This document shows, in pieces, positions 41,518 through 49,961 of a DNA stretch of 64,000 bases. A program made the position numbers and the translations under genes. The number at the start of each line of letters is the position of its first letter. Positions within the stretch are counted from its first letter, which is position 1. Under the pieces are notes generated by a model, which ran no database searches, was not told where the DNA came from, and saw nothing but the letters and a program-made list of their open reading frames with translations. Location: NCBI RefSeq assembly GCF_016031625.1, contig NZ_JACCHP010000004.1:124001-188000 (forward strand), read 5' to 3'. The stretch is from Bradyrhizobium agreste (GTDB taxonomy: Bacteria; Pseudomonadota; Alphaproteobacteria; Rhizobiales; Xanthobacteraceae).

Positions 41518-42362
41518 GCAGCATCGCGACGCGCGAGGCGCCGCGCGGCTTCTCGTTCGCCGAGTACATGACCTGCCTCGGCGGGATCGTCTGGCGCGAG
41601 GGCCTGCGCTTCCTGCATCAGCGCGAGCGCTTCGTCTCGGCGCTGGTACGGCCTTTGGTGTGGCTGTTCATCTTCGCCGCCGGCTTCCGCCAGGTGCTCG
41701 GCATCTCCATCATCCCGCCCTACGAGACCTATATCCTCTACGAGGTCTATATCGCGCCCGGCTTGATGGCGATGATCCAGCTCTTCAATGGCATGCAATC
41801 CTCGCTGTCGATGGTCTATGACCGCGAGATGGGCAACATGCGCACGCTGTTGGTGAGTCCGCTGCCGCGTGGATTCCTGTTGTTCTGCAAGCTGCTCGCG
41901 GGCACCGCGGTGTCGCTGCTCCAGGTCTATGCGTTCCTGTTGATCGCCTGGCTCTGGGACATCACGCCGCCGCCCCAGGGCTATCTTACCGTGCTGCCGG
42001 CGCTGATCCTGTCGGGGCTGATGCTGGGCTCGCTCGGCATGCTGATCTCGTCGGGCATCAAGCAGCTGGAGAACTTCGCCGGTGTCATGAACTTCGTGAT
42101 CTTCCCGATGTTCTTCGCCTCCTCCGCGCTCTACCCGCTCTGGCGGGTGCAGGAGGGCAGCCCCTATCTCTATTATCTGTGTGAGGCCAATCCGTTCACC
42201 CACGCGGTCGAGCTGATCCGATTCGCGCTGTATGGCCAGGTCAACTGGATCTCGCTGGCGGTGGTCGCGACCTGCACAATCGTCTTCATGATCGGCGCCA
42301 TCCTGGCCTATGATCCCTCGCGCGGGCTGGCGCGACGCGGGCCTGCGGGAGGCGAAGCATGA
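41514..42362 (+). CDS. PQQ-associated ABC-2-type permease (LutF/PedC-type)
   Basis: A 282-residue inner-membrane protein with six predicted helices. ABC-2 permease features are REGLRFLHQRERFVSALVRP, the YDREMGNMRTLLVSPLPRGF loop and LCEANPFTHAVELIRFALYG. Despite an exporter-like fold, the family is tied genetically to lanthanide supply in Methylorubrum and Pseudomonas; transport direction is unresolved. It overlaps the next ORF by ATGA. Confidence 0.9.
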   Translation: MSSIATREAPRGFSFAEYMTCLGGIVWREGLRFLHQRERFVSALVRPLVWLFIFAAGFRQVLGISIIPPYETYILYEVYIAPGLMAMIQLFNGMQSSLSMVYDREMGNMRTLLVSPLPRGFLLFCKLLAGTAVSLLQVYAFLLIAWLWDITPPPQGYLTVLPALILSGLMLGSLGMLISSGIKQLENFAGVMNFVIFPMFFASSALYPLWRVQEGSPYLYYLCEANPFTHAVELIRFALYGQVNWISLAVVATCTIVFMIGAILAYDPSRGLARRGPAGGEA

Positions 42363-42973
42363 CGGTCCGGGTTCTGGCCACTTCTGTCCTGGTGCTGGCT
42401 GTTGCGAGCGCGGCGGCGCACGCGGCCGATCCGCGCTATCCCGACTGGCCGTGCACCCAGGCCAAGGTGCCCGAGATCTCGCTGGCGGCCGTGTGGGGCG
42501 GTCCGCCGCTCGACGATGTGCAGAACAGATGGAAGGACGACGCCAGGATCAGCGCGCTCGTTGCGAAACTGGCGGCGCGCAAGATGCCGCTGGATGAGGC
42601 GGAAAAGCTGGTGAAGGAGTTTCTCGCAGGTTCCGCCGCCGACAAGACCGCGAACGCCAAGCTGCTGTTCGCCGGCCTGTTCGACACGCTCAACGCCCAG
42701 CGCTCCCAGGTCATGAACGGGCTCGAGCGCGTCAGCCGCAAGCAGCGCGATGCCGCCGACAAGATCCGCGAGGAGACGATTCAACTCCAGGCTCTGCAAG
42801 GAGCCACGCCGCGTGACGAGGCGAAGATCGAGGCGCTCAGCAATGAGCTGATCTGGACGACCCGGATCTTCGAGGACCGCCGCAAGGTGGTGCGCTTCGT
42901 CTGCGAGGTTCCAACCTCGATCGACCAGCGCCTGTTCGCGCTCGGACGCGTGATCCAGCAGGAAATGGAATAG
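42359..42973 (+). CDS. Exported helical protein of the lut/ped-like operon, unknown
   Basis: A 204-residue protein with signal MTVRVLATSVLVLAVASAAA (cleavage near AHA-ADP). The mature part has YPDWPCTQAKVPEISLAAVW near the N-terminus and long helices (KQRDAADKIREETIQLQAL). Two cysteines (in WPCTQ and VRFVCEV) could pair. The start overlaps the permease stop by four bases. I recognise it as a regular companion of quinoprotein ABC operons in Bradyrhizobium, with no assigned role. Confidence 0.75.
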   Translation: MTVRVLATSVLVLAVASAAAHAADPRYPDWPCTQAKVPEISLAAVWGGPPLDDVQNRWKDDARISALVAKLAARKMPLDEAEKLVKEFLAGSAADKTANAKLLFAGLFDTLNAQRSQVMNGLERVSRKQRDAADKIREETIQLQALQGATPRDEAKIEALSNELIWTTRIFEDRRKVVRFVCEVPTSIDQRLFALGRVIQQEME

Positions 42974-43109
42974 CGTCAGTCACGCTGACAGCTCACGAAA
43001 TGTTCCCGCAATCGCCCCGGCAGCGTTAACCTTTTGCCGCGCTATCTGCCGGAACCAAATCGATTTATGGTGGCTTGTCGACGTGAACTCCAGACGTCGG
43101 GAGGCCTCG

Positions 43110-43412
43110 ATGGGAACCACAAGACTCATGTTCGCGGGCGCTGCAGTCCTCAGCATGCTCGCAACCAGCGCCTTTGCTGACGACATGACCGGGATGATCA
43201 CGCGGATCGATCGGCTCAACGGCACGATCTCGATCCAGCAGACGCAGAAAGGTACGGTCGGCGCCAGCGCCGGCAGCGCCGGTGCGCTGCAGGAATACAA
43301 GGCCAAGGATGCCACGATGCTGGATGCCGTCCATGCCGGCGACAGGGTGACGTATTCGGCCACCGAGACGAACGGCACGGGCACGCTGACGAAGCTGGAG
43401 AAGCAGAAATAG
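43110..43412 (+). CDS. DUF1344-like small periplasmic protein
   Basis: A 100-residue product with signal MFAGAAVLSMLATSAFADD and a single small beta domain (MTGMITRIDRLNGTISIQQT; GDRVTYSATETNGTGTLTKL). The layout resembles DUF1344 and CusF-like small OB-fold proteins; copper-binding Met/His residues are not evident. I start at ATG 43110 after GGGAGG; a GTG at 43083 lacks a site. It stands alone between the lut/ped-like operon and the convergent CXXCW gene. Confidence 0.65.
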   Translation: MGTTRLMFAGAAVLSMLATSAFADDMTGMITRIDRLNGTISIQQTQKGTVGASAGSAGALQEYKAKDATMLDAVHAGDRVTYSATETNGTGTLTKLEKQK

Positions 43413-43467
43413 CACCGTCTCAGCCACTCCCGCTCACGGGGAGCGGCCAGGCAGCTGCGTTCAGCCA

Positions 43468-44025
43468 TTACTGGTCGGGGCGCGGCTCCGGCTGCCCTTC
43501 TTCGGTCGGAAGCTTCGCGCGCTCCCAACCGTCGGTGCCGTCGGGATACCAGGCGATGTTGGAATAGCCATAAGCCAGTGCGCGCTTGGCGGCGTTCCAG
43601 GACATCCAGCAATCGGCGAGGCAATAGATCACCAGCAGTGCGGCCTTGTCGCCACGTGAGGCGCGCGCGAGGCCGCGCTGGAGATAATCATCCATGGCCG
43701 GCGGCAACGTTCCATAGCCGGTGTCCGGCAGCCAGAGGCTGCCCGGGATGTTCCTGCGCGGCGCGTCACGCCACACCGTGCCCACAGGAAGGTTCTTTGG
43801 TTTCGGCGGGCGCGGCATCACGTCGACGAAGGTCCCGCTGTTCGCGCGCCAGATCGCCTCCGCCTCGCCGGTCGTGAGCACGCGCGCGCCGGCGAGCGTC
43901 GCCGGCACCGGCGCGCGATAATTGTCGGTCCGATAGCCCTCGGGCTCGAACGGCTCCTGCTGCTGCGCCAGCGCCGGGGCCACGAGCAGGGCAACGACGA
44001 ACGCAGCGGCAAGCGGACGGCTCAT
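43468..44025 (-). CDS. PQQ-associated CXXCW-motif rhodanese-like protein
   Basis: A 185-residue periplasmic protein with signal MSRPLAAAFVVALLVAPALA and a rhodanese-like domain. The signature CLADCWMSWNAAKRA is characteristic of the PQQ-dependent catabolism-associated CXXCW family (TIGR03865 type). The first cysteine takes the rhodanese nucleophile place. It is translationally coupled (ATGA overlap) to the XoxJ-like binding-protein gene. Family members occur only near quinoprotein dehydrogenases; a sulfur-relay role is suggested but unproven. Confidence 0.88.
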   Translation of the reverse strand: MSRPLAAAFVVALLVAPALAQQQEPFEPEGYRTDNYRAPVPATLAGARVLTTGEAEAIWRANSGTFVDVMPRPPKPKNLPVGTVWRDAPRRNIPGSLWLPDTGYGTLPPAMDDYLQRGLARASRGDKAALLVIYCLADCWMSWNAAKRALAYGYSNIAWYPDGTDGWERAKLPTEEGQPEPRPDQ

Positions 44026-44906
44026 GGCGCCTTCTTGGCGGTCTCCGCGCCGAGCGGCCGGTTGCTCTCGTCCAGCAGCGGCACGCCGAAATCGAGCAGG
44101 ATCTTGTTGATCTCGCCCTGGTTCTCCTGGATCACCCGGTTGAGCTGCCGCTTCCAGTTCTGGTCGGCGGGGCGCACGCCCATGCCGATGCGATAGACCA
44201 GCTTCGGCCCGGTGGTCTCCTTGACCAGCGGCGTGACGTGCAGCGAGGGGCCGGCTTTCTTCGCATAATAGCCGGCCATCGGTCCCCAGAGCACGCCGGC
44301 GTCGATCTTGCCGGCAGTGAGGTCCTCGATCATCGCCTGCGCCGAATTGTCGAAGCGCGTGTCGATCATCAGCGGATAGGGTTTTGCGTCGCCCATCAGG
44401 CCTGCCAACGCCATATTCGTCGCCGGCGGCGTGCCGGCGACGATTCCGATATGCTTGCCCTTCAGGCGTGCGTCCTCCAGCGTGTCGACGTCCTCGAGCC
44501 CGCTGCCGGACTTGGCGACCAGTGCATAGGTCGTGCGGTAATAGGGATTGGTCCCCTGCACGAGGTCGTCGCCCTGCGGGAAGCCCATGATGACGTCGCA
44601 GCGATGCGCGCCCAGGGTCATCCGCACGAAACCGGTGGCCTGCGGAAAAAAGACGTAGTCGAGCTTCTTCTGCAGCTTGTCCGCCAGAAATTCGGCGAGC
44701 TTGTTCTCGAAGCCCTCGCCCTTTTCATTGGAGAACGGCAGGTTGCGCGGGTCGGCGCAAACCCGCAGCACCTTCGGGTCGACCAGCTCGAACGAGAGAT
44801 CTCCGGTCTCGTTGGTCTGTGCACCGGCGACATCGCCGAACGCACATGATGCGATCACGATCCAGAGCGAGAACCACCAGCGACGATGTCGTTCGGCCTG
44901 CGTCAT
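44022..44906 (-). CDS. XoxJ/MxaJ-like quinoprotein-associated binding protein
   Basis: A 294-residue periplasmic protein of the solute-binding-3 fold, associated with methanol dehydrogenase activation. After the signal (WWFSLWIVIASCAFGDVAGA) come LRVCADPRNLPFSNEKGEGF, VMGFPQGDD-type and GVLWGPMAGYYAKK segments, typical of XoxJ. GAGGAGGAAGCG precedes the ATG at 44906; the frame upstream to 45089 is not protein-like. Structural work on XoxJ supports a partner role for XoxF rather than transport. The partner xoxF lies 15 kb away. Confidence 0.85.
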   Translation of the reverse strand: MTQAERHRRWWFSLWIVIASCAFGDVAGAQTNETGDLSFELVDPKVLRVCADPRNLPFSNEKGEGFENKLAEFLADKLQKKLDYVFFPQATGFVRMTLGAHRCDVIMGFPQGDDLVQGTNPYYRTTYALVAKSGSGLEDVDTLEDARLKGKHIGIVAGTPPATNMALAGLMGDAKPYPLMIDTRFDNSAQAMIEDLTAGKIDAGVLWGPMAGYYAKKAGPSLHVTPLVKETTGPKLVYRIGMGVRPADQNWKRQLNRVIQENQGEINKILLDFGVPLLDESNRPLGAETAKKAP

Positions 44907-45031
44907 CGCGCTTCCTCCTCGTTTTGTTTGAATGTTATCCATGCAACGCATGACGCGCCACGTGTGCCAACTTTGCCGGCTTTGCTTTGTTGCAGTGCAA
45001 TGAGACCAATCCTTTGAACTGAGGCGGAAAA

Positions 45032-45955
45032 GTGTCTCGCATCGCTCTCGTGATCGCAGCCTTGTCCCTGGTAGCAGCAACGCTAGCACGCGCCGGGACG
45101 GCCGAATTGCCTGTGAGCGAAGTCGCGCCGGGAATCTTCGTACACTCCGGGACCATCGCGCTGATGAGCCGTGAGAATGAAGGCGACATCGCCAATGTCA
45201 GCTTCATCGTCGGAGATGACGCGGTGGCCGTGATCGACACCGGCGGCAGCCTGCGCGAAGGCGAGGCGCTGCTCGCGGCAGTACGGGCGCGCACGCCGAA
45301 GCCGATCCGCTATATCATCAACAGCCATGGCCATCCCGACCATGTCTTCGGCAATGCTGCCTTCGCGGCTGAGGGAGCCAGCTTCGTCGGTCACAGCAAG
45401 CTGCCGCAGGCGCTGGCCACCCGCGGGCCGTTCTATCTCGACAATTTCAGGCGCATCATGGGCGCCGAATTGATCGATCCTGTAAAGATCGTGCCGCCGA
45501 CCCTGCTCGTGACGGACACGCTCACGCTCGATCTGGGCTCGCGCCGCTTGACCCTGCGGGCATGGCCGGCTGGACACAGCGACAATGATCTGACCGTGTT
45601 CGACGAGACCACCAAAACCCTGCTTGCCGGCGATCTCGTCTTTCTCCGCCACATTCCGGTGATCGACGGCAGCATTCGCGGCTGGCTCGCCACGCTCAAA
45701 GAATTGGAAACGATCCCGGCGCTGCGCGTTGTTCCCGGTCACGGTCCTGTGAGCGACTGGCCCGCGGCGCTGAGCGAAGAACGGCGTTACCTGTCAACGC
45801 TGCTGTCCGACGTCCGCAAACTGAACAAGAACGGCGAGCCGATCCGCAAGGCTGCGGATAAGGCAGCCGCAGAGGAGCGGCCGCACTGGCAGCTGTTCGA
45901 GGACTACAACGCCCGCAACGCAACTGCAGCATTCTCGGAAATTGAATGGGAGTAG
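45032..45955 (+). CDS. Quinoprotein-relay zinc metallohydrolase (metallo-beta-lactamase fold)
   Basis: A 307-residue periplasmic protein with signal ([16 protein letters not shown]) and a metallo-beta-lactamase core. The metal motif SHGHPDH is at residues 98-104, with further ligands in [15 protein letters not shown] and VPGHGPVS. It matches the SoxH-related quinoprotein relay system metallohydrolase 2 family (from memory). The GTG start follows GCGGAAAA. It precedes the SoxYZ-like carrier gene by 54 nt, the usual pairing. Confidence 0.88.
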   Translation: MSRIALVIAALSLVAATLARAGTAELPVSEVAPGIFVHSGTIALMSRENEGDIANVSFIVGDDAVAVIDTGGSLREGEALLAAVRARTPKPIRYIINSHGHPDHVFGNAAFAAEGASFVGHSKLPQALATRGPFYLDNFRRIMGAELIDPVKIVPPTLLVTDTLTLDLGSRRLTLRAWPAGHSDNDLTVFDETTKTLLAGDLVFLRHIPVIDGSIRGWLATLKELETIPALRVVPGHGPVSDWPAALSEERRYLSTLLSDVRKLNKNGEPIRKAADKAAAEERPHWQLFEDYNARNATAAFSEIEWE

Positions 45956-46009
45956 CGGGCGCGCTACGCTGGCAGGAGATCAGCTTCGCTGACTGCCCGG
46001 GAGCATGAG

Positions 46010-46828
46010 ATGACGGGATGCACACGCCGCCAGCCCCTGATTGCCCTGCTCCTCGGCATCGCTTTCGCCGTGCCGGCGCAGGCGGAAGAGGCCTACGATC
46101 CCTGGCCGGGCCTGGTGCAGGACATCTTCAATAACCGACCGATGAACGACGGTGCCGAGGTCATCGGCATCGAGATGCCGTATCGCGCCGAGGATGCCGC
46201 CATCGTGCCGGTGACGCTGCGCAGCAAGCTGTCGCCCGGCGACAGCAGACGCATCCGTTCGATCACGCTGGTGATCGACCGCAACCCCGCGCCGATGGCC
46301 GCGAAGTTCGAGCTCGGCCCGGACGCCAACGTCACGGAAATCTCGACCCGCGTGCGCGTCAACAATTACACCGACGTGCACGCCGTGGCCGAGCTCACTG
46401 ACGGCGAGCTCTACGTCTCGAAAGTGTATGTGAAGGCCTCCGGCGGCTGCTCGGCGCCGGCTGCAAAGAACGTGGAGGAAGCCAGGAACCGGCTCGGCCA
46501 GATGCGCTACCGGCAATTCGCTCGTGAGGACGGTCCGGCCAGCCGCGTGCGCGAAGCGCAGATCATGATCGGTCATCCCAACAATTCCGGCCTGCAGATG
46601 GACCAGGTCACGCAGCTCTATATCCCCACCTTCTTCATCAACCAGCTCAAGTTGACGCAGGACGACAGCCCCGTGCTGTCGATGGAAGGCGGCATCTCGA
46701 TCTCGGAAGATCCCAACCTGCGCTTCACCTATGTCTCCAACGGCGCCAAGCGTTTCCGTGCGGAAGCCCGGGATACGGATGGGCATGTGTTCCGCAATGA
46801 ATGGGATGTCGAGAAGCCGGGGACGTGA
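46010..46828 (+). CDS. Quinoprotein-associated SoxYZ-like carrier protein
   Basis: A 272-residue periplasmic fusion. The signal is followed by a SoxY-like half (PWPGLVQDIFNNRPMNDGAE, then ITLVIDRNPAPMAAKFEL) that ends in ASGGCSAPAA, the cysteine arm. A SoxZ-like half follows (QIMIGHPNNSGLQMDQVT; ISISEDPNLRFTYVS). In SoxYZ the cysteine arm carries sulfur intermediates. In the quinoprotein version (TIGR04557 type) the cargo is unknown. With the upstream metallohydrolase and the CXXCW protein it forms a putative sulfur relay beside PQQ dehydrogenases. Confidence 0.9.
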   Translation: MTGCTRRQPLIALLLGIAFAVPAQAEEAYDPWPGLVQDIFNNRPMNDGAEVIGIEMPYRAEDAAIVPVTLRSKLSPGDSRRIRSITLVIDRNPAPMAAKFELGPDANVTEISTRVRVNNYTDVHAVAELTDGELYVSKVYVKASGGCSAPAAKNVEEARNRLGQMRYRQFAREDGPASRVREAQIMIGHPNNSGLQMDQVTQLYIPTFFINQLKLTQDDSPVLSMEGGISISEDPNLRFTYVSNGAKRFRAEARDTDGHVFRNEWDVEKPGT

Positions 46829-46838
46829 GGCGAGGAGC

Positions 46839-47019
46839 ACCCTCCCCTGGAGGGGTCCGGGACGAGCGTAGCGCGCCCGTGGGTCGGCTCACATTGAGCG
46901 TAGCGAGATGTGAGACGGGGGGGTGACGGTCTCTCCCCATCCAGCAGTGCCCGAGTGGAGAGATCACCCCACCCCGCTCGCGCTGCGCGCGATCGACCCT
47001 CCCCCTCCAAGGGAGGGTA
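46839..47019. repeat. 180-bp palindromic intergenic repeat, copy 2
   Basis: Begins ACCCTCCCCTGGAGGGG and ends in the inverse CCCCCTCCAAGGGAGGGTA, with inner GGGGGTGACGGTCTCTCCCC and GAGATCACCCCACCCCGCTC. It shares its termini and core with the element at 37679 but is about 20 bases longer in the left half. Located between convergent genes, as for copy 1. Confidence 0.85.
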
Positions 47020-47037
47020 AGACACCGCGGCAGCAAA

Positions 47038-47397
47038 CTAGAAACACCTCACCTCGGCTTCCGCCTGCGCGCGTCTCAAGTCATTCACCGCCGAATTGGC
47101 CTGCTCCGAGGTACGAAACTGCACGCCGAGATTGCCGCGCACTTGCGACATGCTGAGCGCGGTCTCGGCGGTAACATAGCGCTCGTAGGGCACGATCGAG
47201 GCGACCACGTCGATCGAGCAGGAACATTGCTCGATCGCGGACCGAGTCTCGCCATTGGCCTTCATGCAGCCATAGACGTATTCCGCACGTGCCGCGGTGG
47301 GATAATCATTGGCCTCTTCGGCCCCTGCCACGCATACGCTCGCAGCGAGCGCCGTCAATGCGGCGACAATCGGTCGTAGCCGTCCGGCCAGATTCAT
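47038..47397 (-). CDS. Small exported cysteine-containing protein, unknown
   Basis: A 119-residue product with signal RPIVAALTALAASVCVAGAE and a mature domain with four cysteines (YVYGCMKAN, EQCSCSID, VRCF). GGGAGGACG precedes the ATG. It is divergent from the sulfonate-type ABC genes. It looks like a member of a small periplasmic family linked to quinoprotein clusters in Bradyrhizobium; no function known to me. Confidence 0.7.
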   Translation of the reverse strand: MNLAGRLRPIVAALTALAASVCVAGAEEANDYPTAARAEYVYGCMKANGETRSAIEQCSCSIDVVASIVPYERYVTAETALSMSQVRGNLGVQFRTSEQANSAVNDLRRAQAEAEVRCF

Positions 47398-47484
47398 GCG
47401 CGTCCTCCCGCTGGTTGCGACCCAAGCTATGCTATGCGTATTGTGCTGAAAAGCACTCAGTCAGAGGAAACGGCTCACAAGGTG

Positions 47485-48459
47485 ATGAGAGTTTTGGCGC
47501 GAATATGGGCGCTCGCAACGGTACTGGCGCTAGCCGCACCTGCCGGCGCCGCGGACACGATCCGCCTTGCAGTGCAGAAGACCGGAACATTCTCGTGGGA
47601 GCTGGCCGCGATCCGCAGCGCCGGCCTCGACAAGGAGGCCGGCCTGTCGCTTGAGGTCACCGAGCTCGCGAGCACCGAGGCCGGCAAGATCGCGATGCGC
47701 GCCGGCAGCGCCGACATCATCCTGTCGGACTGGCTGTGGGTCTCACGCGAGCGCACGCTCGGTGCGAAGCTCACCTTCTATCCCTATTCCAGCGCGCTCG
47801 GCGCCGTGATGGTACCGGCCTCGTCGCCGATCAAGACGCTCGCCGACCTCAAGGGCCGCAAGCTCGCGGTCGCCGGCGGGGCGATCGACAAGAGCTGGCT
47901 CTTGCTGCAGGCGCGAATGAAGCAGGACGGCATCGACCTGAAGTCGGAAGCAACCATCGTCTACGGCGCCCCGCCCCTGATCGCCGCCAAGGCGTTGGAC
48001 GGCGAGCTGGATGCGAGCCTCAACTTCTGGAATTTCTGCGCCCAGCTCGAAGCCAAGGGTTTCAGGCGCCTGACCGGCATCGAGGACATCTTGCCCAAGC
48101 TGGGTGCCAAAGGCGCGGTCGCCGCGGTCGGCTATGCCTTCGACGAGAGCTGGGCCGCGAGCCATAAGGAGGCAGTCGCGCGCTTCATCGCAATGACCCG
48201 CAAGGCCAAGGAGCTGCTGGCGACCTCGGATGCGGCCTGGGACAAGGTCGCGCCGCTCACCGGCACGACCGATCCTGCCCTGCTCAAGACGTACCGCGAC
48301 CGCTACCGCGACGGCATTCCCCGCCGGAGCATCGATGACGAGGAAAAGGACGCGCGCGTGCTCTACCGCGTGCTGGCCGAGATCGGCGGCCGCGATCTCG
48401 TCGGCCCCGCAGCCGAGCTCGATCCGGGCACCTTCTATCATGCAGTCCCCGGAGACTGA
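47485..48459 (+). CDS. ABC transporter periplasmic binding protein (NrtA/SsuA type), C1-linked
   Basis: A 324-residue solute receptor with signal (IWALATVLALAAPAGAAD) and the NMT1/SsuA-type opening IRLAVQKTGTFSWELAAIRS, DIILSDWLWVSRERTL and KTLADLKGRKLAVAGGAIDK. Known relatives bind sulfonates, nitrate or pyrimidines; this subgroup is unassigned. Start at 47485 (AAGGTG upstream); the earlier frame start at 47434 lies outside the signal peptide. It overlaps the permease gene by 20 nt. Confidence 0.88.
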   Translation: MRVLARIWALATVLALAAPAGAADTIRLAVQKTGTFSWELAAIRSAGLDKEAGLSLEVTELASTEAGKIAMRAGSADIILSDWLWVSRERTLGAKLTFYPYSSALGAVMVPASSPIKTLADLKGRKLAVAGGAIDKSWLLLQARMKQDGIDLKSEATIVYGAPPLIAAKALDGELDASLNFWNFCAQLEAKGFRRLTGIEDILPKLGAKGAVAAVGYAFDESWAASHKEAVARFIAMTRKAKELLATSDAAWDKVAPLTGTTDPALLKTYRDRYRDGIPRRSIDDEEKDARVLYRVLAEIGGRDLVGPAAELDPGTFYHAVPGD

Positions 48460-49198
48460 GGTGCTGCGCCTGCTGTCGTTCGCCCTGTTCCTCGCGATCT
48501 GGTGGATTGCCGCGCTCCTCGTCGGCGGCGCAAAGCTGCCCTCCCCGCCGGCGGTGCTTCAGGTGATGATCGCGGAAGCAGCAAGCGGCGCACTGTTCCT
48601 GCATCTCGGCGCCACGCTGGCGCGCGTCGCGCTCGCCTTCACCCTGGCGATGTCGGTCGGCAGTGCCATCGGATACCTGATGGGCCGGATCAAGCTCGCC
48701 GACCGGCTCGGCGATCCCTGGCTGATCCTGTTGCTCAACCTGCCCGCATTGGTCGTGATCGTGCTGGCCTATATCTGGGCTGGCCTGACCGAGGCCGCCG
48801 CGATCGCGGCGATCGCCATCAACAAGCTGCCGACCGCCATCGTCACCTTGCGCGAGGGCACGCGCGCGCTCGACCGTTCGCTCGACGAGATGGCGAGCGT
48901 GTTCGCAATGCCGCGCTGGCGCGCCTTCCGCCATGTCGTGCTGCCGCAGCTGGCGCCCTATATCGCAGCCTCCGCCCGCTCCGGCCTGTCCCTGGTTTGG
49001 AAGATCGTGCTGGTCGCCGAACTGCTCGGACGGCCGAACGGCGTCGGCTTCGAGATCGGGGTCGCCTTCCAGCTGTTCGACACGCCGCGGCTGCTGGCCT
49101 ATTCCCTGACCTTCGCCGCCGTCGTGCTCGTCATCGAAACCTTGCTGGTGCAGCCGTTCGAAGCCCGCGCAAACAGGTGGCGGCCCCGTGCGGCTTGA
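48440..49198 (+). CDS. ABC transporter permease (SsuC/TauC type)
   Basis: A 252-residue membrane protein with five to six helices and the EAA loop (EMASVFAMPRWRAFRHVVLP followed by QLAPYIAASARSGLSLVWK). These are hallmarks of the nitrate/sulfonate/taurine family. The start lies inside the end of the binding-protein gene. The frame also continues upstream to 48230, but that part is out-of-frame coding for the receptor and is excluded. It overlaps the ATPase by 11 nt. Confidence 0.9.
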   Translation: MQSPETEVLRLLSFALFLAIWWIAALLVGGAKLPSPPAVLQVMIAEAASGALFLHLGATLARVALAFTLAMSVGSAIGYLMGRIKLADRLGDPWLILLLNLPALVVIVLAYIWAGLTEAAAIAAIAINKLPTAIVTLREGTRALDRSLDEMASVFAMPRWRAFRHVVLPQLAPYIAASARSGLSLVWKIVLVAELLGRPNGVGFEIGVAFQLFDTPRLLAYSLTFAAVVLVIETLLVQPFEARANRWRPRAA

Positions 49199-49916
49199 GG
49201 TCGATATCACGGGCAAGACTTTCAGGAGTGCCGCGGGCGGGACGCACGAGGTGCTGGCGCCCGTCAAGTTCGCGCTGCAATCCGGCGAGGTCGGCGTGCT
49301 GATCGGCCCCTCCGGCTGCGGCAAGAGCACGATGCTGCGCATCATCCTGGGACTGGACCGCGACTTTGCAGGCCACGTCGCGCGACCGCCGGAGGCGCGG
49401 ATCGGCATGGTGTTCCAGGAGCCGCGCCTGCTGCCGTGGCGCTCGGTCGAGCAGAACGTGCGGCTTGCTGCGCCCGATGTCGCTGATGCCAAGCTCGCCG
49501 AGCTCTTCAGGATTTTGGAGCTGGAAGCGCATCGCGACCACTATCCCGGTGAGCTCTCGCTGGGTTTGGCCCGGCGCGTGGCGCTCGCCCGCGCCTTTGC
49601 CGTCGAGCCGGATATTCTGGTGCTCGACGAACCGCTGGCATCGCTCGATGACGCTCTCGCCGGACGCCTGCGCGATGAGATTGCAACGCTCGTCGCGAGC
49701 CGGCCGGTGATGACGCTTTTGGTGACACACAGCCTGGACGATGCAGTGCGCCTGGGCGACCGGCTGTTCTTCCTGTCGCCGCGACCAGCGCGGATCGTGG
49801 CCGAGGTGCCTATCGGCATCCCGCGCGACACACGCGGCGAAGCCGAGATTGCGGCGATCAAGGCCAGCCTCGCCCAACGAACTCAAGGCGACCGCACTGA
49901 GCGAGATGCCTCATAG
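49188..49916 (+). CDS. ABC transporter ATPase (SsuB/TauB type) with degenerate signature
   Basis: A 242-residue ATPase starting at GTG. Walker A is GPSGCGKST, the Q-loop VFQEPRLLPW, Walker B ILVLDEPLASLD and the switch His in VTHSLDD. The signature motif reads LSLGLARRVALARA where LSGGQ is expected, so the second Gly and the Gln are changed; activity may be altered. It completes the three-gene transporter. The D-loop and H-loop are intact. Confidence 0.88.
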   Translation: MRLEVDITGKTFRSAAGGTHEVLAPVKFALQSGEVGVLIGPSGCGKSTMLRIILGLDRDFAGHVARPPEARIGMVFQEPRLLPWRSVEQNVRLAAPDVADAKLAELFRILELEAHRDHYPGELSLGLARRVALARAFAVEPDILVLDEPLASLDDALAGRLRDEIATLVASRPVMTLLVTHSLDDAVRLGDRLFFLSPRPARIVAEVPIGIPRDTRGEAEIAAIKASLAQRTQGDRTERDAS

Positions 49917-49961
49917 CCGATCGCCTGGCGGACGTGCTAGATTAGGCCGGCGGCGGAGCTG

